DNA from: Bacteroidales bacterium
Lineage (GTDB): Bacteria > Bacteroidota > Bacteroidia > Bacteroidales > UBA932
Assembly: GCA_016293535.1 (NCBI GenBank)
Contig: JAEDEB010000092.1
Span: 1-5,655, forward strand
Length of the DNA: 5,655 nucleotides
Reading direction: 5' to 3'
Shown: positions 1 to 5,655 of the stretch, one piece after another
How positions within the stretch are numbered: position 1 is the first letter of the stretch
Layout of the letters: each line of letters begins with the position of its first letter
Translations under genes and position numbers: made by a program
The notes under the pieces: generated by a model
What the model saw: the letters and a program-made list of their open reading frames with translations, nothing else
The model's database searches: none
What the model was told of the DNA's origin: nothing

Positions 1-2
1 CA

Positions 3-842
3 AAGCTCAATTATGGCAATGCGGATATGCGCAGCGCGATGCAGGATGCAATGCGTTTCTGGGTGGACAGGGACATAGACGGCTTCCGCTGCGATATGGC
101 CATGCTCGTGCCTCAGGATTTCTGGACTGAGACCATAATGATGCTCCGCAAGGAGAGCGGCCGTCCTCTCTTCTTCCTCGCTGAGGGAGAGGAAACCTGG
201 CTCCACGAAGCCGGTTTCGACGCGACCTACGCCTGGAAACTCCACCACATGCTCAACGACATTGCCAACGGCAAGGCCGGTGTGGAAGAGCTCAAGGCAT
301 ATATAGAGGCCGATGCGGCTGAATACCCGGCAGGCGCCCGCAGGCTTATGTTCACTTCCAACCACGACGAGAACTCCTGGGCCGGGACAGAAATGGAGAG
401 GATGGGCAAGGCGGCAAGCCTTATGGCTGTCCTGACCTTCACTCTTCCAAACTCTCAGCCGCTCATCTACACCGGTCAGGAAGTGGGTTATGACCATCGT
501 CTCGCCTTTTTCGAAAAGGACCCGGTTCCGTCCTGGTACCCTAATATGTATACTGGATTCTACCGTCAGATGACCCGTCTGCGCCACAGCCATTCGGCTC
601 TTCGCGAGGGCAGCTACGAGGTGCTCGACGACCAGTGGGTTCCGGACGATGTATTCGCCTTCACGATGACTGACAGCAGGGAGCAGGTTCTGGTGCTTGC
701 GAATTTCAGCCAGTCATACCGCAGTTGCACCCTTCCGGACGGCGTGAAGTGGGCAGATGCCTTCACGGGCGATTATTTCGATGATGAAATGAACTGCCCG
801 GTGGTCGAGCCATGGGGCTGGAGGATACTTGTAAGGAAATGA
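3..842 (+). CDS. GH13 alpha-amylase-like glycosidase, 3' part (N-terminus outside window)
   Basis: Partial alpha-glucan hydrolase of family GH13. The reading frame is already open at base 3 (KLNYGN...), so the ATG at 27 is internal and not the start; 279 residues are visible. The back half of the catalytic barrel is present: GFRCDMA with the nucleophile Asp codon at 93-95, LAEGEE with the acid/base Glu at 183-185, and TSNHDEN with the transition-state Asp at 366-368. The Asp-containing region I motif must lie upstream. The last 85 or so residues look like the usual C-terminal beta domain. The LNYGN, SNHDENSW and FFEKD stretches resemble uncharacterised alpha-amylase-family proteins common in Bacteroidota. 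The exact substrate (starch, maltodextrin, glycogen) and the cell location cannot be judged without the N-terminus. The TGA is 13 nt before the next glycosidase gene, so the two are probably co-transcribed. Family assignment is firm; substrate is inferred. Confidence 0.93.
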   Translation, partial: KLNYGNADMRSAMQDAMRFWVDRDIDGFRCDMAMLVPQDFWTETIMMLRKESGRPLFFLAEGEETWLHEAGFDATYAWKLHHMLNDIANGKAGVEELKAYIEADAAEYPAGARRLMFTSNHDENSWAGTEMERMGKAASLMAVLTFTLPNSQPLIYTGQEVGYDHRLAFFEKDPVPSWYPNMYTGFYRQMTRLRHSHSALREGSYEVLDDQWVPDDVFAFTMTDSREQVLVLANFSQSYRSCTLPDGVKWADAFTGDYFDDEMNCPVVEPWGWRILVRK

Positions 843-855
843 CAGACAAACAAAT

Positions 856-2745
856 ATGAAGAAAGCTATACTTATCCCGACTGCAATTATGGCAATGACA
901 GCCTGCGCATCCAATTTCGATCCCTCATCCGTAGCTGACGCCACTCCTCAGCAGCTTGCCCATGTGGAGCCTCTGTCCTGGTGGGTGGGGATGAAAACCC
1001 CTCTCCAGCTGCTTGTCAACGGCCCTGACATCTCATCCTTCGAGGTCAGTATCGAGGGCGACAGCAGGGTTGACATCACCGGAGTCCACAAGGCGGAGAG
1101 CCCGGACTATCTCTTCATCGACGTGGACGTATGCCGCACCGCCGAGCCGGGTACGTATTACCTGGTGTTCTCCCGCGAAGGCGAGTCCTTCAAGTACCCG
1201 TATGAGATTGCAGCGCGCCGCGACGCTTCCGCGGAGCGTGCCGGTTTCACGACTGCGGATTTCATCTATCTCATCATGCCGGACCGCTTCGTGGATGGGG
1301 ATGAGAGTCTCGACGCGGTGCCCCGCAATATGGAGAGCGTGGACAAGGAGGCTTTCTTCGGCCGCCACGGAGGCGACATCGCCGGAATTCGCAGCCAGCT
1401 CCCTTATCTGGAGGATCTCGGCGTGACTGCGATATGGAACACCCCTCTGCTCGAGGACAACGAACCGAGGGAATCCTATCATGGATATGCATGCACCGAC
1501 TATTACCATATTGACAGGCGTTTCGGTACCAACGAGGACTATCGCGCCCTGGTAGAGGATGCGCACGCCCACGGAATAAAGATGATTATGGACATAGTCA
1601 CGAACCATTGCGGCGACCGTCACTGGTGGATGGAGGAGCTCCCGTTCGCGGACTGGGTCCATCAGTGGCCTGAATATACCCACAGCAACTGCTGCTTCTC
1701 CGCGCAGAACGACCCTTACTGTGCCGACATCGACAAGGCGAATATGGAGGGCGGCTGGTTCGACCGTTCGATGGTGGACATGAACCTCGACAACCCTTAT
1801 CTGCTCCGCTATTTCCAGCAGTGGGCGGTGTGGTGGATAGAGTATGCCGATCTGGACGGACTTCGCGTGGATACCTATCCGTACAACGAGAAATATCCTA
1901 TGAGCCAGTGGTGCAAGTCGGTGCGCGAGGAGTATCCGAACATCAACATAGTAGGCGAGGTATGGACCTGCAACGTGCCTCAGCTGGCTTACTGGCAGGG
2001 CGGCAACCCGAACAGGGACGGTTTCGACAGCAATCTGCCGGCGATAATGGATTTTCCTCTCCACAGCGCAATATGCCAGGGCATTCCGCGCGACACGGTG
2101 TACTGGGACGAGGGTATGGTCAAGATTTATGATGCCGTGGCCAACGACCTCTATTACCACGATATGTCCAATATGATGATTTTCCCGGGCAACCACGATA
2201 CCGGCCGAATCGCTGACATCATCAACCGCAGTGTTCCGCGTCAGAAGATAGTGATGACCCTCATCTCCACCCTTCGCGGAATTCCGCAGATACTCTATGC
2301 GGATGAGCTCATGGCGGTAAGCAAGGACCTCAGCCAGGGTCACGGCGGACTGCGAATAGATTTCCCTCTCGACTGGAAGGACGACCCTGTTGCGGTCGAG
2401 GTGCACGACTATTGCCGCACCCTCTTCAACTGGCGCAAGGGCGCTACTGCCGTCCATAACGGGCAGACCATACATTTCCTCCGCAGGGACAATACCTACG
2501 CCTATTTCCGCTACAATGACGAGCAGGTGGTGTTCGTGTACATCAACAATTCCCGCCGCAACGAGATTGTGCCTTGGAGCGACTATGCAGAGTTTACCTG
2601 CGAATCTGCGGCCCGCCGCGGCGCTTCGTCCCCTGCGCTTGTATCCGGTACGGACGTAATCACGGGGGAGACCGTCGACTTCTCTTCGCCTGTCAAGGTG
2701 GGTCCGCGCTCCGCGCTCGTGGTAGAGTTCCCTGCAGCAAAGTAG
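856..2745 (+). CDS. GH13 neopullulanase/cyclomaltodextrinase-like lipoprotein (SusA-like)
   Basis: A 629-residue alpha-glucan hydrolase predicted to cleave alpha-1,4 bonds in pullulan, cyclodextrins or malto-oligosaccharides. The N-terminus (MKK, a hydrophobic core, then MTAC) is a lipoprotein signal with Cys17 as lipidation site; methionine at -3 is not ideal. Residues about 35-120 form the beta-sandwich typical of cyclomaltodextrinases (EPLSWWVGMKTPLQLLV). The barrel follows: MPDRF (141-145), region I MDIVTNH (245-251), region V-like MVDMN (306-310), region II GLRVD with nucleophile Asp339, region III GEVW with acid/base Glu368, and region IV GNHD with Asp448. All three catalytic acids are present. 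The C-terminal beta domain covers about 535-629. Length is close to SusA (about 617). The start is supported by the signal peptide; no clear Shine-Dalgarno sequence is visible, only an A-rich 13-nt spacer after the upstream stop. The protein probably acts in the periplasm or on an envelope membrane. It has eleven cysteines after the lipobox, including a vicinal pair at 279-280. Substrate choice within the family is inferred. Confidence 0.95.
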   Translation: MKKAILIPTAIMAMTACASNFDPSSVADATPQQLAHVEPLSWWVGMKTPLQLLVNGPDISSFEVSIEGDSRVDITGVHKAESPDYLFIDVDVCRTAEPGTYYLVFSREGESFKYPYEIAARRDASAERAGFTTADFIYLIMPDRFVDGDESLDAVPRNMESVDKEAFFGRHGGDIAGIRSQLPYLEDLGVTAIWNTPLLEDNEPRESYHGYACTDYYHIDRRFGTNEDYRALVEDAHAHGIKMIMDIVTNHCGDRHWWMEELPFADWVHQWPEYTHSNCCFSAQNDPYCADIDKANMEGGWFDRSMVDMNLDNPYLLRYFQQWAVWWIEYADLDGLRVDTYPYNEKYPMSQWCKSVREEYPNINIVGEVWTCNVPQLAYWQGGNPNRDGFDSNLPAIMDFPLHSAICQGIPRDTVYWDEGMVKIYDAVANDLYYHDMSNMMIFPGNHDTGRIADIINRSVPRQKIVMTLISTLRGIPQILYADELMAVSKDLSQGHGGLRIDFPLDWKDDPVAVEVHDYCRTLFNWRKGATAVHNGQTIHFLRRDNTYAYFRYNDEQVVFVYINNSRRNEIVPWSDYAEFTCESAARRGASSPALVSGTDVITGETVDFSSPVKVGPRSALVVEFPAAK

Positions 2746-2782
2746 AATGATTCATAAGAGCCAGAATTTCAATAAATCAGAT
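2746..2782 (+). promoter_or_regulatory. A/T-rich translation-initiation leader before the GH97 gene
   Basis: Between the upstream TAG (2743-2745) and the ATG at 2783 the base composition drops sharply: 10 of the 36 bases in 2747-2782 are G or C, while the flanking coding sequence is clearly GC-rich. No Shine-Dalgarno motif is placed to serve either ATG. An A/T-rich, unstructured leader is the usual translation start context in Bacteroidota. The composition suggests this is untranslated spacer and not the first 12 codons of the GH97 gene. Inference; not tested. Confidence 0.5.
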
Positions 2783-5038
2783 ATGAGTAGATTGTTTTCA
2801 GGGAAGATTCCCGCCCTTGTCCTAGGCTTCTGCCTTCCGTTTCTGCTGTTTTCCTGCTCCTTCTCCGGAGAATTGGAGGTGACGGAATCATACGATCTCA
2901 GTTCGCCTTCGGGAAAGCTTTCGGCCCAGTTCCAGCTTGCAGAGGGTGGAGTTCCACGCTATACTCTTTCCCACGGTGAGGACATAGTCCTGCTTCCAGG
3001 ACGTCTCGGTTTCGAGCTCAGGGGAACTGTAACTGCCGACAGGGTCAATTTAGAGGGGAAGGTGCCAGTCAAGGAGGACTCGAAGCCCTGCTATCTCTTC
3101 AATGAGGGTTTTGTTGTCGACAGCGTGGCTTTCGACAGTTTCGACGAGACATGGGAGCCGGTACTGGGAGAGGAATCCCATATACGTAACCATTACAACG
3201 AACTGCTGGTCTTCCTTACCCAGAGCGAATCGGGGAGGAAGATGAACATACGTTTCCGTCTCTTTGACGACGGTCTCGGATTCAGGTATGAGTTCCCTGA
3301 TTCCCAGCCGCTTACCTATTTTGTCATCAAGGAGGAGCTGACCGAGTTCGCAATGGCTGAGGATGCTCTTGCATGGTGGATTCCCGGAGACTATGATACC
3401 CAGGAGTATGAGTACACGGAGTGTCATCTGAGCGAAATTGGCAGCCGTTTCCGCGGCGCTGTCTGCGGCAACAGTTCCCAGACCTTCTTCTCCTACACGG
3501 GAGTCCAGACCTCCCTCCAGATGAAGACATCCAAGGGGTTGTATGTGAATATCCACGAGGCCGCCCTCAGGGATTATCCGTGCATGCATCTTGACGTCGA
3601 CCCCAAGACCCATGTGCTCACCAGCGTACTTACTCCGGATGCCCAGGGCTGGAAGGGTCATCTTCAGACTCCGTGCACCACGCCTTGGAGAACGGTCCAG
3701 GTGGCGGAGAGCGCCTGTGACCAGCTCGCGAGCCGCCTCGTGCTCAATCTCAACGAGCCTTGCGCCCTCGAAAACACAGACTGGATACATCCGACCAAGT
3801 ATATGGGCGTGTGGTGGGAGATGATTTCCGGAGCCGGTTCGTGGTCCTATACCAACGATTTTGCGGCTGTGGATCTCAATACTGCGGACTATTCCTCAGC
3901 CCGCCCCAATGGTACGCACAGCGCCAACAACGAGAATGTGCGCAGATACATAGATTTTGCTGCAGCCAACGGAATGGACGCCGTCCTGGTGGAGGGCTGG
4001 AACATAGGTTGGGAGGACTGGGCCGGATGCAGCAAGGACTATGTGTTCGATTTCGTGACCCCTTATCCGGACTTCGATATCGCGGCTCTGAATGAATATG
4101 CACACAGCAAGGGTGTCAAACTGGTCATGCACCACGAGACATCTTCGTCGGTGAGGAATTACGAACGCCATCTGGAGGCGGCATATTCCCTGATGGAGAA
4201 ATACGGTTATGATGCCGTAAAGAGTGGTTATGTCGGAGATATACTTCCGCGCGGCGAGTACCATTACGGGCAGTGGATGGTCAACCACTATCTCTATGCG
4301 CTCACGGAGGCTGCAAAACACCATATAATGGTCAATGCACACGAAGCCGTGCGCCCTACCGGTCTCTGCAGGACCTATCCAAACCTCGTCGGCAACGAGT
4401 CGGCCAGGGGCACCGAATACCAGGCCTTCGGCGGTACAAAGCCGCACCATACCACCATACTCCAGTTCACGCGTCTCAATGGCGGCCCTATGGACTATAC
4501 TCCTGGCATCTTCGAACAGGATCTGAGCAAGGCGGGCGGAAATGACAGCAAGCCGCAGGTGACCATAGCCAACCAGCTTTCTCTATATGTGACAATGTAT
4601 TCGCCTTTGCAGATGGCGGCGGATCTGCCTCAGAACTACGAGCGCTTCCCGGATGCCTTCCAGTTTATCAGGGATGTTGCCTGTGACTGGGAAGAGTCCC
4701 GTTACATTGCGGCAGAACCTGATGACTTTGTGGTGATTGCCCGCAAGCCCAAGCAGTCCACGCTCACAGCGGGTGCAGCAGAATTCAGCAAGGGAAGGGA
4801 TACCTGGTTCCTCGGAGGCACGACTGACGAGAATGCCCGCGTCCTTACGGTTGCCCTGGATTTCCTTTCTCCGGGCAAGGTCTATGAAGCTTTAATCTAT
4901 GAGGATGGTCCTGATGCGCACTATCTTGACAATCCTCAGGACTACAGGATATCAAGACGCAACGTGACGTCCTCAGACATCCTTGACCTGAGAATGGCCC
5001 CGGGCGGCGGATTCGCCGTTTCCTTCCGCGCCATCTGA
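2783..5038 (+). CDS. GH97 alpha-glucosidase lipoprotein, inverting SusB type
   Basis: A 751-residue exo-acting glycosidase of family GH97, predicted to release glucose from non-reducing ends of malto-oligosaccharides made by the upstream GH13 enzymes. From M(2783) the protein has a compact lipoprotein signal: a basic start, a hydrophobic core, and LFSC with Cys25. An in-frame ATG at 2747 would add 12 residues read from A/T-rich sequence and give an unusually long n-region, so 2783 is preferred. Domains: an N-terminal beta-sandwich (about 30-320), a barrel opening with KYMGVWWEM (339-347) and VEGWN (403-407), and a C-terminal beta domain (about 640-751). MHHETS Glu452, AHEAVRPTG Glu521, GNES Glu539 and GTEY Glu545 keep the exact spacing of SusB Glu439, Glu508, Glu526 and Glu532, the base, calcium-ligand and acid positions of inverting members (SusB numbering recalled, not aligned here). 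A calcium-ligand Glu at 208 or 210 is plausible. The gene directly follows the SusA-like gene and is the last in its operon. Family is firm; glucose specificity is inferred from the residues. Confidence 0.95.
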   Translation: MSRLFSGKIPALVLGFCLPFLLFSCSFSGELEVTESYDLSSPSGKLSAQFQLAEGGVPRYTLSHGEDIVLLPGRLGFELRGTVTADRVNLEGKVPVKEDSKPCYLFNEGFVVDSVAFDSFDETWEPVLGEESHIRNHYNELLVFLTQSESGRKMNIRFRLFDDGLGFRYEFPDSQPLTYFVIKEELTEFAMAEDALAWWIPGDYDTQEYEYTECHLSEIGSRFRGAVCGNSSQTFFSYTGVQTSLQMKTSKGLYVNIHEAALRDYPCMHLDVDPKTHVLTSVLTPDAQGWKGHLQTPCTTPWRTVQVAESACDQLASRLVLNLNEPCALENTDWIHPTKYMGVWWEMISGAGSWSYTNDFAAVDLNTADYSSARPNGTHSANNENVRRYIDFAAANGMDAVLVEGWNIGWEDWAGCSKDYVFDFVTPYPDFDIAALNEYAHSKGVKLVMHHETSSSVRNYERHLEAAYSLMEKYGYDAVKSGYVGDILPRGEYHYGQWMVNHYLYALTEAAKHHIMVNAHEAVRPTGLCRTYPNLVGNESARGTEYQAFGGTKPHHTTILQFTRLNGGPMDYTPGIFEQDLSKAGGNDSKPQVTIANQLSLYVTMYSPLQMAADLPQNYERFPDAFQFIRDVACDWEESRYIAAEPDDFVVIARKPKQSTLTAGAAEFSKGRDTWFLGGTTDENARVLTVALDFLSPGKVYEALIYEDGPDAHYLDNPQDYRISRRNVTSSDILDLRMAPGGGFAVSFRAI

Positions 5039-5052
5039 TTTTCAATCACTTA

Positions 5053-5083
5053 CCGCGATTCCCGCGACTGGCGGGAATCGCGG
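5053..5083 (+). terminator. Perfect 13-bp hairpin behind the GH97 gene (possible terminator)
   Basis: CCGCGATTCCCGC at 5053-5065 and its exact reverse complement at 5071-5083 enclose the 5-nt loop GACTG. The hairpin starts 14 nt after the GH97 stop codon, where an operon-end terminator or a 3' stabilising structure would lie. It is followed by AATTTGC, not by a real U tract, and on the other strand it is also not followed by U residues. Classic intrinsic termination is therefore uncertain. It is also the left half of the larger repeat cluster. Confidence 0.5.
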
Positions 5084-5097
5084 AATTTGCAGGATTG

Positions 5098-5118
5098 GCG
5101 GGAAATCGCGATTCCCGC
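5098..5118 (-). terminator. Second hairpin, behind aroK (possible terminator)
   Basis: GCGGGAA at 5098-5104 pairs with TTCCCGC at 5112-5118 around a 7-nt middle that itself contains the palindrome TCGCGA (5106-5111). On the minus strand it lies 10 nt beyond the aroK stop codon, so each convergent gene has its own hairpin close behind it. No U tract follows in the aroK direction. It reads as a one-base-expanded, rearranged copy of the arms of the first hairpin, and may be repeat structure with no terminator function. Confidence 0.35.
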
Positions 5119-5128
5119 GACTGCTGGA

Positions 5129-5644
5129 CTAGGGAATGAGGTAGAAAATGTCGTTGGCTATGTCGGGAGCGTTGCGGCCGTCCACGCAGACGGTGAAATC
5201 GGCAACCGCTTCATAGACGGGTTCACGCTTTTTCATCAATTCTTCAAGCTTCCCGTCCCTGAGCAAGGGTCTTTGAGCGGCGGCCTCCTCGAGGCTGCCG
5301 CCTTTTGTGAGATGTTGCCTGATTGTTTCCGGGGAGGCCTTCAGATAGAAGCAGGTTGTTCCGGAACTGACCAGATTGAAGCAGCGCTCCGTCATCACCG
5401 CTCCGCCTCCGAGCGATATGATGACATTGTCGCTTCCTGCAAGGATTTCCTCAAGGCAGTCCGCTTCCATCCTGCGGAAGGCGGCTTCGCCTTCGCTTGA
5501 GAAAATCTCGCTGACACTGCGTCCGCTTTTCTTCTCTATATAGCTGTCGAGGTCAGTCCAGCTGTGGCCCGGCAGGAGCCTTGTCAGCATTTTGCCGACC
5601 GTGCTCTTGCCGCAGCCCATAAATCCTGTCAGACTGATTTTCAT
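5129..5644 (-). CDS. aroK: Shikimate kinase
   Basis: A 171-residue cytoplasmic P-loop kinase that phosphorylates shikimate at the 3-hydroxyl with ATP, the fifth step of the chorismate pathway to aromatic amino acids. The family motifs are in order: Walker A GFMGCGKST (7-15), the DLD motif with Asp31 and Asp33 for magnesium and shikimate, GEAAFRRME with the shikimate-binding arginine at 57 or 58, the Walker B-like GGG (79-81), QRPLL with the lid arginine Arg125, and the REPVYEAVA segment (140-148) usual before the adenine loop. Length is normal for a monofunctional AroK. The ATG lies at 5642-5644 and gives the standard short MKISLTG beginning; only 11 bases upstream are visible, so promoter and ribosome binding site cannot be judged. 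The gene is convergent with the glycosidase operon, separated from it by 90 bp of repeats, and functionally unrelated. The lid segment (112-125) seems slightly long and acidic but keeps its key arginine. Confidence 0.97.
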   Translation of the reverse strand: MKISLTGFMGCGKSTVGKMLTRLLPGHSWTDLDSYIEKKSGRSVSEIFSSEGEAAFRRMEADCLEEILAGSDNVIISLGGGAVMTERCFNLVSSGTTCFYLKASPETIRQHLTKGGSLEEAAAQRPLLRDGKLEELMKKREPVYEAVADFTVCVDGRNAPDIANDIFYLIP

Positions 5645-5655
5645 TGATGGCTACT

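Larger units (their letters stand above)
5053..5123. repeat. Palindromic repeat cluster between convergent genes
   Basis: The 17-mer CGCGATTCCCGCGACTG occurs twice in direct orientation, at 5054-5070 and 5107-5123. Inverted versions lie between them: GGCGGGAATCGCG at 5070-5082 and GGCGGGAAATCGCG (one extra A) at 5097-5110. The last inverted copy and the second direct copy overlap by CGCG. The arms are therefore arranged direct, inverted, inverted, direct, with a 13-nt spacer (5084-5096) in the middle. The cluster fills most of the 90 bp between the GH97 and aroK stops. The layout resembles REP/BIME-type intergenic palindromes, but I do not recognise a named family. Confidence 0.8.

Noticed and set aside
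27..29. ATG at 27 as the start of the first GH13 gene
   Set aside because: The frame is open through to base 3 and encodes the conserved KLNYGN segment before it. A start there would also remove the first half of the catalytic barrel.
843..855. Promoter or Shine-Dalgarno element between the two GH13 genes
   Set aside because: The gap is 13 A-rich bases with no room for a Bacteroidota -33/-7 promoter and no purine-rich Shine-Dalgarno core, so co-transcription is the simpler explanation.
1033..2475. A 480-codon open frame on the minus strand inside the SusA-like gene
   Set aside because: It lies entirely antisense to a GH13 gene with all catalytic motifs. Its translation has no recognisable domain, and it is explained by the codon composition of the GC-rich coding strand.
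3050..3790. A 246-codon minus-strand open frame inside the GH97 gene
   Set aside because: Antisense shadow of a well-supported gene; no motifs, no leader, no signal peptide.
5053..5123. CRISPR array or phage attachment site in the repeat cluster
   Set aside because: There are only two exact direct copies, they are palindromic, overlap inverted copies and have no spacer regularity. No cas, integrase or tRNA gene is nearby in the window.
5087..5500. A plus-strand open frame of 137 codons opposite aroK
   Set aside because: It starts inside the repeat cluster and runs antisense to an intact shikimate kinase with every family motif, so it is very unlikely to be coding.

Overview
The window looks like a chromosomal segment of a GC-rich member of the Bacteroidota, probably Bacteroidales (inference). 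The glycosidase set is typical of that phylum: a GH13 enzyme with the WWVGM N-terminal domain, and a GH97 enzyme of the SusB type. The starts lack clear Shine-Dalgarno sequences and have short A-rich leaders instead, and both complete glycosidases carry lipoprotein-type signal peptides. Genus cannot be fixed from this sequence.

Layout. Bases 3-842 (+) hold the 3' part of a GH13 alpha-amylase-like gene whose N-terminus lies outside the window. After a 13-nt gap, 856-2745 (+) encodes a complete GH13 lipoprotein of the neopullulanase/cyclomaltodextrinase (SusA-like) type. It is followed at once by a complete GH97 glucosidase lipoprotein at 2783-5038 (+); an in-frame ATG at 2747 is a less likely start. 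These three genes run in one direction with almost no spacing and probably form the 3' end of an alpha-glucan (starch, maltodextrin or cyclodextrin) utilization operon. A convergent shikimate kinase gene, aroK, lies at 5129-5644 (-). The 90-bp space between the two convergent stop codons is filled by a compact cluster of inverted and direct repeats (5053-5123) that can form one hairpin close behind each gene. No stretch longer than 300 bases lacks a gene.

How the genes work together. The two GH13 enzymes would cut alpha-glucans or cyclic maltodextrins internally, giving short malto-oligosaccharides. The GH97 enzyme, which has the glutamate set of inverting SusB-type alpha-glucosidases, would then release glucose from their ends. 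The order GH13 (SusA-like) then GH97 (SusB-like) matches susA-susB of the Bacteroides thetaiotaomicron starch utilization system, but no susC/susD-like gene follows here. AroK belongs to aromatic amino acid biosynthesis and is unrelated, so it marks the edge of the glycan locus.

I found no evidence of a novel defence, mobile or RNA-guided system. The least explained element is the palindromic repeat cluster between the convergent genes.
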